From: Humulus lupulus | Lineage: Eukaryota; Streptophyta; Magnoliopsida; Rosales; Cannabaceae | Length of the DNA: 64,000 nucleotides | Direction of reading: 5' to 3' | Assembly: GCF_963169125.1 (NCBI RefSeq) | Contig: NC_084802.1 | Span: 39,330,607-39,394,606, forward strand | In this document: positions 32,220 to 43,743 of the stretch, one piece after another | Numbering within the stretch: the first letter of the stretch is position 1 | Layout of the letters: every line of letters begins with the position of its first letter | The notes under the pieces: model-generated | Told to the model about the DNA's origin: nothing | What the model saw: only the letters and a program-made list of their open reading frames with translations | The model's database searches: none | Made by a program: the position numbers and the translations under genes

Positions 32220-33608
32220 TGTTGAGTCTAGTTTTTGTCATGTTTAGGTGATATTTTAAGTTGCCTTTTATCTTATTTTTCTTTCATTTAGTGCGGGTTT
32301 ATGCTTTGTTTGTTTGTCTTTGTGAATATCAGGAAGAATTGAGTACTTGGAGGAAAATGTCAAAGAAAGGGAAGAAATAACCAAGTTTTTCAACATATTT
32401 CGAGATAGGATGAATCTCAACATGATTTGGAAGTGTTGGTGAATTTTTGGGATGAAATCTTGAAAATTTGAGAAATCCCTTAAGAGCCACGGCATGAGCA
32501 AAGTAGAGCTGCGGCTAGCTGGTGAAACAGAACCACTGTTTTGACGGAGAACCACGGGCCGCGGCATGGCAAGAGAGGGTCGCGGCATAGATGGGCATCA
32601 ACCCAAAAATATTAGACACGGGCCGCGACATGGAGAGAACAAATTGCCCAGAATTTTAGACACGGGCCGCGGCATGGTGCATGTAGAGTCGCGGCCCGCC
32701 TCTTTTAAAAATTGAATCTTAGGTTTTTATAAGGCGAAAAAGAGAGAAGAAAAGGTGTACGGACCTGGGATGGAAATTTGCTTGAAGGCTGAAGGCTTGG
32801 AGTATTCAATCTACATGTTTTTCTTCTACTTTCTGATGTTATCTTTAATTGTCTTTGTGATTAGTATTATGATTATGAATTAATTTTCTGTTTAGGATTT
32901 TTAATTGAATCACTTGAATCCTTATTATGAACTAATGCAATTTCAATTTTCTTCTTTTGCAATCTTCTTCAATTCCATATAACTTGTTCTTATTGATTGA
33001 TTATTGATTGGCCATCTATAGTCATTATATATATATATGTTTTTTTTAAATCAAAATCTGAAAAGTGAGATTTGAATCTGATGTGGTTATATTGGACATA
33101 ATTTTAATTTGGAACGAAAGTATCCATATTACTTGTGTAACTGTTTATTAAGTTGTCGAGATTAATGCTACCTTTGTGGTTCAATTTACCATAGAAATAT
33201 AGGAAATTGTCACCTAGGTTGAGTCTATAATTCATAGTATGATTATAGGTTGTTGTATCAACTTGTTAATTGAATTAGGCAGAAAGAAGAAGAACTTAGT
33301 ACTTTGCATTAGGGAATGATAGGGAGGATAGTTGATGAGATTAAACATCCTAATTATTTTGTCGGTGTTAAAATCAAAAGTTTTACTATTAGTTGTTATT
33401 CTATTTAATTTTCAATTATTGTTTCTGAATATTATAGTTTCTTTTGCTGTGTCTACAAAAATCAAGAATTTTAATTAATCAAATAGAAAGAGAAATTAAT
33501 TGACTGGTAATTGAGAATTCAGTCCTTGAGGACGATACTTGGTTTCTTTACCATATTATTACAGATTGCGACTGTGTGCACTTGCATAGCATATAAAAAT
33601 TCGCAACA
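32220..33608 (+). repeat. 5' LTR of the Athila/Tat element
   Basis: 1,389 bp from TGTTGAGTCTAG to TTCGCAACA. Between 32485 and 32700 it holds repeated GGGCCGCGGCATGG-type motifs. It has one extra unit of about 45 bp (near 32612-32670) compared with the 1,340-bp 3' LTR. The minus-strand frame at 32268-32588 is a by-product. Confidence 0.93.
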
Positions 33609-33610
33609 AG

Positions 33611-33632
33611 TTTTTGGCGCTGTTGCCAGGGA
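33611..33632 (+). other. Primer binding site of the Athila/Tat element
   Basis: TTTTTGGCGCTGTTGCCAGG follows the LTR by 2 bp. It is close to the TGGCGCCGTTGCCGGGGA site typical of Athila/Tat elements, complementary to a tRNA-Asp 3' end, with a few substitutions. Confidence 0.85.
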
Positions 33633-33748
33633 CTGAAAAGAATTATTAATATCAGTCTGATTAATTTTTATTCTAATTTGATTTTAATTTCTCTTGTTTC
33701 TAACCTGTTTAGTTGCTTAATTTGTCTATCTCATGTGAATTGTGTTAT

Positions 33749-34895
33749 ATGCGTAGCAGAAGAGGAGCAGACAATCTTGTTCCTTTGAATCCTGAGATTG
33801 AAAAGCCTTGCAAGCAAAACAGAAAGAACAAGAGGGAAGCCCAGAAGTCTGTGAAGATGGCACAGAATGATGGGGATGACAGGAATGTTTTAATTCCTGG
33901 AATTGCACAAGGGGGTTAGGCTCAGAACAATGCTGAGAGGAGCCTGAGAGACTATGTACTGCCCACTCTGACGGGAGTACAAAACAGTATACGCCCACCA
34001 GCTATAGAGGCTAACAACTTTGAGATCAAGTCAGCTATTCTACAAATGATGCAATCCTCTGTTCAATTTAATGGGTTGCCTTCTGAAGATCCTCACACCC
34101 ATTTGTCTAATTTTCTGGAGCTGTGTGGAACTTTCAAATACAATGGGGTGAGTGATGACGCTATTAAACTTAGGCTTTTCCCATTTTCTCTGAGGGATAG
34201 AGCTAAAAGTTGGCTGAATTCTTTGCAACTGAACTCTATATTTACCTGGCAAGATTTGGCTCAGAAGTTTTTATCAAAATTCTTCCCTCCTTCCAAAGCT
34301 GCTAAATTTGAGGGGAGAAATCAATAATTTTTACCAGAATGATGGAGAATCATTGTATGAAGCTTGGGAACGGTTCAAGGAAATATTGAGAAGATCTCCT
34401 CATCATGGCATTGAACAGTGGATGTTAGTGCAGAATTTTTATAACAGTTTATGTCCTACTACTAGAACCATTATTGATGGTACAGCGGGTGGTACTTTTA
34501 TGAGCAAGAGTGCAACTGGTGCTTATGAGCTGCTGGAGAACATGGCCACAAATAATCATCAGTGGTCTGAGGAAAGATCATCGAGGGTCAGAAAGGTAGC
34601 TGGAGTGCATGAGCTGGATGCAATCACTGCTCTAACAGCACAAGTAGCCTCCTTGACAAAACAGTTACAACAGAGCACTGTATCTGCTAATGCGGTTCAA
34701 ATGGCAGTTAGGTGTGAAATTTGTGGTGGTTCTCACTCTGATCAGTGCCCTATCAGTATGAATAATAACACTCCGATGGATCACGCTCAGGTTCAAGCGG
34801 TGGGAAACTTTCAAAGGCCATTCAATAATCCATTCTCCAAGACTTACAATCCTGGATGGCGAAATCATCCTAATTTTTCTTGGAAGAATAACTAG
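33749..34895 (+). pseudogene. Athila/Tat gag
   Basis: It starts at ATG 33749 (MRSRRGADNLVPLNPEIEK). A TAG at 33917-33919 interrupts the frame in the N-terminal region, but the same frame continues through [10 protein letters not shown] to the capsid: [40 protein letters not shown] and [18 protein letters not shown] one-base shift near 34305 moves it into the frame that continues [41 protein letters not shown] and a Cys-containing CEICGGSHSDQCP motif. The C-terminal part is Asn/Gln/Pro-rich, and a TAG at 34893-34895 follows. Gag would form the particle; three breaks prevent that. Confidence 0.88.
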
Positions 34896-34934
34896 GGCCA
34901 GCAACCTCAGTTTCTGGGCCAATTTCATAATAAT

Positions 34935-37022
34935 ATGCCTCAGCCACCAATGCATCAAGCCTCTTCATCACAACAACCTAGGCCTCAACAATCAATGAAT
35001 CAAGCTCCACCTGAAAGGCCTAATGAACTGCAAGCTGCATTATTGACCCTCACCAATACTCAAACTCAGTTTATGATAGAGACTAGATCTTCTATCAGAA
35101 ACCTGGTAACTCAAGTAGGGCAGTTGGCTAATATGCTTAATAACAGACCGCAGGGAAATTTGCCTAGTAATACTGAAGTCAACCCTAAGGAGAAAGTTCA
35201 GGCAATTACTTTGAGGAGTGGGAAGCAAACTGAGCAGTCTAGATCTCCATAGGCAGTGATTCAGAATGAAGAGATGGGTGAACAGTCTGATTCAGAAAAG
35301 GTTACTGAAGACCACCAGCTTTCAGAAAATAGTCCGCCAGTTGTTAATGAGCAGCCAATTCGAGTTCCATACCCTCAGAGGCTTAGAAAGACTACACTGG
35401 ATAAACATTTTTCTAAGTTTTTAGAGGTGTTTAAAAAGATGCATATAAAGATTCCTTTCGCTGAGGCCTTAGAGCAGATGCCCAGCTATGTGAAATTCAT
35501 GAAGGAGATTCTGTCCAAGAAAAGGAAGATGGAAGACTATGAGACTGTAGCACTCACTGAAGAGTGCAGCGCGATATTACAAAGGAAGTTACCCCAAAAG
35601 CTGAGAGATCCGGGGAGCTTCACCATACCTTGCACCATTGGAAAATTTGAATGCAAACACGCTTTATGTGATCTGGGGGCGAGTATTAATCTGATGCCCT
35701 TATCTGTGTTTAGAATTCTTGGTTTGGGGGAAGCAAAACCAACAACTGTCACTCTACAACTAGCAGACCGATCGGTGACACTTCCACGGGGTATTATTGA
35801 AGATGTTCTTGTGAAGGTGGATAAGTTTATATTTCCAGCTGACTTTATCGTTCTAGACATGGAGGAGGATACAGATGTACCTATTATTCTCGGCAGACCA
35901 TTTCTAGCCACAGGTCAAGCTCTTATTGATGTTCAAAAGGGAGAGCTTAAGCTTAGAGTTCAAGGAGATGAGGTGGTCTTTAATTTCTTCAAGGCTATGA
36001 AGTATCCGGTGGCTAGTGACAGTTGCTATAGTGTGGATGTGATAGAGAAGGCAGTCTCGAAGAGAAGGATGAATAGTGATGCCTTAGAGGCAGTATTATT
36101 GGGTGATGAGGCCGACGATGATGATGCTGAGATAAGAGATTGTGTAAACTGGATAAATTCCTTCCTACCATACTGGAAGAAGTTTCAAGAATTAGCAGAC
36201 GCGCCTGATAAACCGCTAACATCCATTCAGTATCCACCGCAGCTGGAATTGAAGGTTCTCCCAGATCATTTGCGATATGCATATTTGGGAGAGAATGAAA
36301 CTTTACCTGTCATTGTGTCAGCTGACCTGTCAAAGATAGAATTGGAGAAATTGTTGAGGGTCTTAAGGGAACATAAATTGGCCATTGGGTGGACATTGGC
36401 AGATATTCGAGGAATAAGCCCATCAACAGTAATGCATAAAATCTTATTGGAGGAGAATAGCAAGCCATCCATAGAGGCCCAGAGAAGACTCAATCCAACC
36501 ATGAAGGAAGTCGTACTTGAGCAGATTCTTAAATGGTTGGACGTTGGGGTGATCTACCCAATTTCTAATAGCGCATGGGTGAGCCCTGTGCAAGTGGTAC
36601 CTAAAAAGGGTGGTATGACAGTGGTAAAAAATGAAAACAATGAACTCATTCCAACAAGAACTGTAACGGGGTGGCGGATTTGTATAGATTACCGCAAGCT
36701 CAACAAGGCAACAAGGAAGGATCATTTTCCTTTGCCTTTCCTTGATCAAATGCTTGACAGAATGGCAGGCCATAGCTACTACTGTTTCTTGGATGGGTAT
36801 TCAGGGTATCATCAGATCGCTATTGCACCAGAGGATCAAGAGAAAACAACTTTTACATGTCCTTATGGCACATTTGCTTTCAGGAGAATGCCATTTGGAC
36901 TATGTAATGCCCCTGCAACATTTCAATGGTGCATGATGGCCATATTTTCAGATATGGTAGAAAGGTGTATTGAGATATTCATGGATGATTTCTCTGTTTG
37001 GGTAATTTGGAGAACGTGTTGA
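34935..37022 (+). pseudogene. Athila/Tat protease and reverse transcriptase
   Basis: Same frame as the end of gag. A TAG at 35250-35252 separates a Gln/Pro-rich linker from the 588-codon open part. Protease: CKHALCDLGASINLMPLSVF, the Asp-Leu-Gly-Ala active site usual in this lineage, then VPIILGRPFLATG. RT: VIYPISNSAWVSPVQVVPKKGG, WRICIDYRKLNKAT, FPLPFLDQMLDRMAG, FLDGYSGYHQI, FAFRRMPFGLCNAPATFQ and the catalytic FMDD (DIFMDD-type box near 36980). Right after FMDDFSV a deletion of about ten codons with a frameshift ends the frame at 37022. The next frame resumes at 36998 with [23 protein letters not shown]. Confidence 0.9.
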
Positions 37023-38654
37023 ATCGTTGTGAGAAGGCAAATCTGGTGTTGAATTGGGAGAAATGCCATTTTATGGTAAAAGAGTGGATTGTTCTTGGCC
37101 ATGAAATTTCGAGTGAGGGAATTGAGGTAGATAGAGCAAAATTTTCTACCATTGAAAAGCTTCCTCCACCAGTTTCAGTCAAAGGTGTAAGAAGTTTTCT
37201 TGGTCATGCTGGGTTCTATCGAAGATTCATAAAAGATTTCTCTAAAGTGTCCAAGCCTCTCTCGAATCTGCTTATGAATGGAGTTGTCTTTGATTTTAAT
37301 GATGAATGTTTGAAGGCTTTCAATTTCTTGAAAGAAAAACTTATTTCTGCTCCAATTGTGATAGCTCCAAATTGGGAATGGCCTTTTGAGTTGATGTGTG
37401 ACGCTAGTGACTATGCAGTGGGGGCAGTTTTGGGACAGCAAATTGACAAGGTATTCAGGTCTATTTATTATGCTAGTCGAACTCTAAATGATGCTCAACT
37501 GAATTATGCTACTACAGAAAAAGAGTTGCTAGCTATTGTGTTTGCCTGTGATAAATTTAGACTGTATCTGATCGGTAATAAAGTGATTGTCTACACTGAT
37601 CACTCTGCCATTAAATACTTGATGTCAAAGAAAGATGCCAAGCCCCGCCTCATTAGATGGATTCTTTTACTTCAAGAATTTGACATGGAAATTCGTGACA
37701 AGAAGGGTAGAGAGAATGTGGTAGCTGATCACCTCTCTAGGCTTGAAGTGGAGGAGAATGAAAATAAGAAAGTAGTGCAAATCAATGATTACTTTCCTGA
37801 TGAGCAGTTGTTTGGGGTAAGTGAGAATTTAGCTGTCCCTTGGTTTGCTGACATAGTGAACTTCTTGGTTGCCAAGATCGTGCCTCCTGAAATGTCGAAG
37901 CAGCAATTAAAGAAATTCTTTTCTGAGGTGAAACATTACTATTGGGAGGAGCCTATTCTCTATAGGCACTGTGTTGATCAAATTATCAGACGGTGTGTTC
38001 CTGAAGAAGAGATGCAGTCAATTCTCAACCATTGTCACACTCAACAATGTGGTGGGCACTTTGGTGCATCCAGAACGACAGCCAAGGTATTACAAAGTGG
38101 TTTCTATTGGCCTTCATTAATCAAGGATGCTAATGCTTTTGTCAAGGCCTGTGATAGATGTCAGCGAACTGGTAATATCTCGAGGAGAAATGAAATGCCT
38201 TTACAGGGAATTCTTGAAGTGGAACTGTTTGATGTATGGGGCATTGATTTCATGGGGCCTTTTCCACCATCTTACAACAATGAATATATTTTATTGGCAG
38301 TAGATTATGTATCCAAATGGGTGGAGGCTGCAGCAACTAGAGCCAATGACGGTAAAACTGTGCTTAATTTTCTTCATAAACATATTTTAACTAGATTTGG
38401 CACTCCCCGAGCTCTTATTAGTGATGAAGGGAAACACTTTGTGAATAAACAACTTGATGCATTACTGGCTCGTTATGGAGTATATCATCGAAAAGCTTTG
38501 CCTTACCATCCTCAATCGAATGGGCAAGCTGAAATTTCAAACAGAGAAATCAAGAGTATCCTTGAGAAGACCGTTGACAGTTCGAGGAAAAATTGGTCGA
38601 AGAAGTTAGATGATGCGATTTGGGCCTACAGAACTGCATTCAAAACACCAATAG
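36998..38654 (+). pseudogene. Athila/Tat RT thumb, RNase H and integrase (5' part)
   Basis: The frame continues RT ([36 protein letters not shown]), then RNase H ([54 protein letters not shown]). Integrase has the zinc domain ([16 protein letters not shown] through CDRCQRTGN) and catalytic core: [12 protein letters not shown] (first Asp), [12 protein letters not shown] (second Asp), [14 protein letters not shown] (Glu). The triad is intact. It is broken at TPI by the solo LTR with duplication AATAG and resumes at 41375. Without the insertion and the upstream shift this would be a well-kept pol. Confidence 0.92.
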
Positions 38655-39380
38655 TGTAACGCCCCAACTCCAGGGACTGTTACGGTGTGCCTTGTAAACA
38701 GTGCTCAACTCGCTAATCGAGTCATTTGGCCAAAAACGTGTAACTAAGTATGGTTAGCGGTTTACGGATCAAACATTTTGGTTAAGATGTAACGTTTCAC
38801 TTGAACGTTTAATATATATATTGGGATCCCGAAAATAAAGTTTCAGAGTTTATTACAGAAAATATTTACAACAGATCGTTCTAGCGGCAAAACAGGGTTC
38901 AACCCTAGTTCCACTTTAAACCTCGGTCATGGTGGACGAGCAGCTGCATATGTACATATCATCACCTAAGCTCTTCAACTCAAGGATGGTCCAGCTTCCT
39001 CTTGCCTTTACCTGCACCACGTATCACCCGTGAGCCAAAGCCTAGCAAGAAAACACAATAAAGCATGATATAATATCAACAACGATCATAATAACCATTC
39101 AGGACTATCAGTCCAGGAAAATAGGTGACAATAGCCAAAAGTCAAAATAATGAGCATAGCTCCCTCTAGCCATGTGACGATAGGTTCACCAGGGCTTAAA
39201 TGATAAGTGATTCGTTCATAAGTTTGATCAGGACAGGTGCATGGTGAATGGTCACTAACATAACCTTCCTCCCGACTCTAGAGTCGTGCTATGGACAGCG
39301 TCCCCTAGCCATGTGACAAATAGTCACCGGGGTCATATACCTTGGCTATAAACATCTGGTCATAGACCAGGCAAGCGCTT

Positions 39381-39570
39381 ATAAGTTCTTCGACTTTAGG
39401 GTCGGTCCCGCATTAATGCCATGGAGCTATTCAATGCGTGATCATCGACCTTAGGGTCGGTCTAGCATTAGTGCCATAGAGCCACTCAATGCATGATTCT
39501 CGACTTTAGAGTCGGTCCAGCATTAATGTCATGGAGCCATTCAATGCATGATTAATCGACCTTAGGGTCG
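39381..39570 (-). repeat. Tandem repeat 1 in the solo LTR
   Basis: About four copies of a roughly 60-bp unit with CGACCTTAGGGTCGGTC and GCATTAATGCCATGGAG. The Gypsy-A LTR has a single copy of this block (near 9345). It lies in predicted intron 2. Confidence 0.85.
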
Positions 39571-39799
39571 GTCCCTAACTAGTCAGTGTCATACACAAGT
39601 AAGTCATGCCACCAATCATATATCATATGTTCTATATCCATAAACAAGGTATTCAGCATGCTTACTAAATAGGTATTAGTACGATTAGGACCATGCATAA
39701 ACACAGAGGCTCAAGCTCTGAACGATATCATACTCAGTATACAAAACATGTCCTAATCACATGTCTCTCATGCATCATATGTAATATATCTAGCAATCC

Positions 39800-39965
39800 A
39801 ACATGCACCAATAACAGCCATGCATGTCACGCTTAATAATCAACCAACATGCATCAAGAATAGCCATGCATGTCATACTCAATAATCAACCAACATGCAT
39901 CATAATAGCCATGCATGTCATATTCAATAATCAACCAACATGCATCAATAATAGCCATGCATGTC
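39800..39965 (-). repeat. Tandem repeat 2 in the solo LTR
   Basis: About four copies of a unit near 45 bp with AATCAACCAACATGCATCA and TAGCCATGCATGTCA. The frame at 39824-40009 is a by-product. Confidence 0.85.
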
Positions 39966-41374
39966 ACATATACACAGGGTGCAGTTTTCTTACCTCAAAG
40001 TCGAGCTAGAACGATTAAGAGAACGACCCTTGAGAACGATCAACTTTTAATCCTTTAGCGGTCACCTAGCCATAACCAAATATAAGGTATCATCAATAAA
40101 AATGATCAACATAAGTTCCCAAACCAATATCTAGCCTCCGGGACATCAATCCCCACTTAACCGGGTACTAGGATCAACCCCGAGGCCTATGGTAAGCATC
40201 CCTAAGCTAAAAACACAATTTTAGCCAAAAATACCCTGATGGGCCGCGGCTCACCACAGCCATGCCGCGGCTCATCTCCCTGACAGAGGCATTTCTGCCT
40301 CTGAAGCCACCTTAGGCCACGGCACACAAAAGCCAGGCGGCGGCTCATTACCCAGATCAGCCAAAAATCAGCAACGCACCAGCTCGACCTCCCCTGCATT
40401 TTCCCTTAGAACCAAGCCTTCAAACCAGTTCCAAACCTTCTCTAAACACACAATTAAACCTCTAAACATCACCCATAACTCCCCCTCATCAAAACCCAAC
40501 CAAACATACACAAAAACTCCCCTTGATTCCCACTTTCTACATCAAAAACCATAAGCTGAAAACCAAAAGGAAAACAGAGCATAACCTGAATTTAATGGCT
40601 AGAACTCACCTTAAAAACGATTTTGAATCCCCTTAAATGTCTGAATCAAGTTCCCTAGCTCCCACCTTTGATCTCCTAGCTCAACTCCTCAATTTGGGCT
40701 CTCAAAATTCAAAGAAAAGTGAAGGGAGAAGCTTGTACGGGAAGAAAGGAAGAGATGAGGATGGGGCTCTCTGTTTTATTTTCATTCCACAGCCTTCTAA
40801 AATTCCCTTAGGCTGATATAAATCCTTAAGTTCAAAAGACCATAATGCCCTTAAGCCAAATAAACCCCTTTAAAAGCTTCCGAGGGTAAAACCGTCCTTT
40901 CCCGCCTATCTCGTTAATTATAATTAACGCTCTCCAATTCCCGCTATTCTCAATATTCCCAAATACCAATAAATCATATCCCATTACCCTTTAATTCTCA
41001 ATAATGCTCTAATCATTAAATTCACCCCGAGACTCACCCCGAGCCCCGAACTTAAACCCGTTATGACTAGACCGAACACTTACATCTCATGATCGTCTCA
41101 TGTCAAATAGCTCGAACCAATCCACCTTATAATGTGGCTATATTTATTAATCACAACCATGCACCCAAAATATACAATTACGCCCACAGTGGCCAAATTA
41201 CCAAATTACCCTCATAATTAACATATGAACCCATATGCATGCATTCACCATCACATAATAATATAATTCATGTAAACATGCATATATTCATTAAATACTA
41301 TAATAAATCAATTATGACCCTCCCGGCCTCCTAATCAAGGTCCTAAACCTTATTAGGAAATTTGGGGCATTACA

Positions 41375-41846
41375 AATAGGTATGTCTCCTTACAGGTTGG
41401 TGTTTGGTAAAGCATGTCATTTACCAGTTGAGTTGGAGCATAGGGCATTCTGGGCTATGAAAAAGTTGAATTTTGATTGGAGTGCAGCTAGTGAACGAAG
41501 GTTGTTGCAACTGAATGAACTTGATGAGTTCAGAAATGAGGCTTATGAAAACGCCAAGATTTATAAAGAGAGAACAAAGGCTTGGCATGACAAGAACTTA
41601 GTCAGGAAAGAGTTCCAACCAGGGCAGAGGGTACTTCTTTTTAATTCAAGATTGAGACTTTTTCCTAGAAAATTGAAGTCAAGATGGTCAGGACCATTCA
41701 CTATTGTCCGGGTCTTTCCATATGGTTCTGTGGAAGTTCAAGGCAACTCAGGTGATTCTTTTAAGGTCAATGGTCAGAGATTGAAGCCTTACTTGGGTGG
41801 TAATTTTGATCAAGCAAAGTCGATCCTCCTTTTGAAGCCTCTCTGA
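41375..41846 (+). pseudogene. Athila/Tat integrase C-terminal part
   Basis: It continues from 38654 across the solo LTR, in register once one AATAG is removed: [32 protein letters not shown], then the C-terminal domain with [31 protein letters not shown] and [21 protein letters not shown]. No chromodomain follows, as is normal for Athila/Tat and unlike chromoviruses. It ends at TGA 41844-41846. Confidence 0.92.
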
Positions 41847-42044
41847 AGAGGGGTTCAGCGTCCGGTTAAATGACGTTAACGACAGCGCTTGTAGGAGGCA
41901 CCCTTTTTTTTGTGTTATTTATTTTACTTTTGCATCTGTAAACATTGGATATTTGGTTTATTTTTGGACTTTTCGAATCGTGAAAAACGTGAAAAATCAA
42001 AAAAATCAAAAAAATTAAAGAAAAAGAAAAAAAATAGAGAATCC

Positions 42045-42275
42045 TTAAGGGCCGCAGCATGGCCATATAATGTCGCGGCATTGCTGATTTCAGAGGCCCA
42101 CGAATTTTGAAGAGAAGGGGCGGGCCGCAGCATGGCTGAGGAGGGCCGCGGCATTGAAACCCAATTTTCCCATAAAGGAGAGGCGGGCCGCGGCATAGAT
42201 AACATAATGCCGCGGCATTTTATGCTATAAATTTGATGCGGGCCGCGGCATGGTGCTCGTAATGCCACGGCCCGT
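42045..42275 (+). repeat. GC-rich CCGCGGCAT motif cluster before the accessory ORF
   Basis: Five to seven copies of a GGGCCGCGGCATGG-like motif, alternating with ATGTCGCGGCATT-like forms, in otherwise AT-rich DNA. The same kind of cluster is in the element's own LTR (32485-32700; 45470-45632), suggesting an LTR-derived or duplicated block upstream of this ORF. Confidence 0.7.
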
Positions 42276-42609
42276 GTCCAAAATCAGGGGTAAAAAGCCC
42301 TAATTTTGCCCTCATCCTCATTCACTCTCACAATTTTCTTTTTACCAACACTCAAACCTCATATTCTCTCTCAATTCTCACAATCACTTCTCCATCTTGA
42401 GAATTTCGTCAGCCAAAGAGACAAAAAGGAGAAGCCTTGTGACAAGCAAGTAAGTATCTCACATCAATTCTAGAAGCTTTGTGAATGAAAGATATATTAC
42501 ATTTTGGCATTGTGGGCTGTTTTATATTTTTCTTGTGAGAAATCTAGGGGTTTTGTTGTTCTTAAACCAATTGGGGGGATTAGTCTGTTATTGTATTGAA
42601 AAAAAAAAC

Positions 42610-43743
42610 ATGGGTCCTAAGTGCAATCCTTCTAGAGATGCCTCCTCAAAGAAAGCCTCCTCATCCCGAACTCAACCAACACCACCTCCTCCTGCTGATT
42701 TTGATACGCAATTATTTGTCAATAAGGAAGCGGCTGACATGTTCAAAAAAATTCATAAGAAATCGGTGGTTAGGGAACGGGGATTTGAGTTTCAAGAGGA
42801 ACCTTTTGCAAATAACCCTGCTTATGATATCATCCGGGCTGAAATAATGAGACGCAATTGGGGTTTCTTCTGCGACTCTACCTGTGTGGGAATGGCCAAC
42901 TACTCTCAAATGTTTGAATTCTATGCCAATTTCCCATACCTTGATGCAGAAAAGAAAATTTTTATTAGGGGTAAAAAGGTGCCTACGGAAATTTATTCAT
43001 TTAACCAATTACTGCACCTCCCTACATTGTCTGCGCTTGATGACGAGTATTGGCAGTTGGCCCATTTTAGCGAGCCAGATTATGATGTTGTGGCTGAAGT
43101 TCTGAGTATGGAAGGTGCTCGGTTTAATTATCATAATGGCAAGCCTAAAGACATGAACAGGTGGCAGCTTAACCAAATTGCTAAGGCATGGGTTTATTTT
43201 TTAATTTCACGCTTATTGCCGACCTCTCATGTTTCTACCGTTGATAGAGAGCGATGTTTGCTGGTTTATGCTATCATGACCAAGATGACAGTTGATGTGG
43301 GCCGAATAATTCGTTACAGCATTCGCAACATCAGCAAATTCAATACTACTGTTGGTTTTGCCCATGGTACTTTTCTCTCGACCCTATGTAACACTTATGA
43401 GGTACCAGTCTTCGCCAGCGATCTAGTTCGGAAGCCAATGGGGCCAATTAATCAGACTCTGTTTACAGCATTTCCTTCGACTTCTCTTACGCCGCCTTCC
43501 CCTGGCCAGCATTATAAGCGTAGACGGGTTGATGAACCAGCTGACATTGATCAAGCTGAGGAGGATGAAGCAGATGAAGCAGGCCCTAGTAATCCACCTT
43601 CGAATTTGACAATTGGTGGGCCTATTGATGAGCACACGCAGCGCACGCATGATCGCTTGGATTACCTTATTCGGCAAAATCAATACTTAATCCAATCACA
43701 TCATGCGCAAAATCAGCATTATAATGAATTCCTGGCGCAATAG
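42610..43743 (+). CDS. Accessory ORF of the Athila/Tat element (putative plant transposon protein domain)
   Basis: Open for 377 residues from ATG 42610. I prefer this start over the upstream in-frame 42481 because it lacks the hydrophobic untranslated-looking stretch and opens a typical Lys/Ser/Pro-rich N-terminus (MGPKCNPSRD). A conserved globular part follows: FVNKEAADMFKKIHKKSVVRE, then RGFEFQEE, RNWGFFCDSTCVGMANYSQMFEFYANFPY, VRGKKV-like IRGKKVPTEIYSFNQLLHLP and RWQLNQIAKAWVYFLISRLLPTSH, then VDRERCLLVYAIM. The C-terminus is acidic (DIDQAEEDEADEAG) with a basic KRRRVDEP cluster that could be a nuclear signal. The globular part resembles the 'putative plant transposon protein' domain family from memory. 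No transmembrane segment or signal peptide is seen, so I do not call it Env. It is uninterrupted, unlike gag-pol beside it. Confidence 0.75.
   Translation: MGPKCNPSRDASSKKASSSRTQPTPPPPADFDTQLFVNKEAADMFKKIHKKSVVRERGFEFQEEPFANNPAYDIIRAEIMRRNWGFFCDSTCVGMANYSQMFEFYANFPYLDAEKKIFIRGKKVPTEIYSFNQLLHLPTLSALDDEYWQLAHFSEPDYDVVAEVLSMEGARFNYHNGKPKDMNRWQLNQIAKAWVYFLISRLLPTSHVSTVDRERCLLVYAIMTKMTVDVGRIIRYSIRNISKFNTTVGFAHGTFLSTLCNTYEVPVFASDLVRKPMGPINQTLFTAFPSTSLTPPSPGQHYKRRRVDEPADIDQAEEDEADEAGPSNPPSNLTIGGPIDEHTQRTHDRLDYLIRQNQYLIQSHHAQNQHYNEFLAQ

Larger units (their letters stand above)
38655..41374 (-). repeat. Reversed solo LTR of the Gypsy-A family
   Basis: 2,720 bp, from TGTAACGCCCC to GGGGCATTACA on the plus strand, with a perfect duplication AATAG (38650-38654 and 41375-41379) inside Athila integrase. 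Read on the minus strand it starts TGTAATGCCCC and shares the GATTAGGAGGCCGGGAGGG block with Gypsy-A. Leader signals on the minus strand: donor 1 TTAAG|GTGAGT (exon end 40610), acceptor TTATGGCTAG, exon 2 at 39994-40065 (72 nt), donor GAG|GTAAGAAAAC, acceptor TTTTCTTGCTAG, exon 3 at 39012-39041 (30 nt), donor CAG|GTAAAGG. All signals are present. Confidence 0.93.

Noticed and set aside
39824..40009. 61-residue frame rich in HACH-type repeats
   Set aside because: Product of the 45-bp tandem repeat in the solo LTR.
42610..43743. Envelope gene of an endogenous retrovirus-like element
   Set aside because: The position fits, but there is no signal peptide, transmembrane segment or glycoprotein feature, so the label env is not supported.
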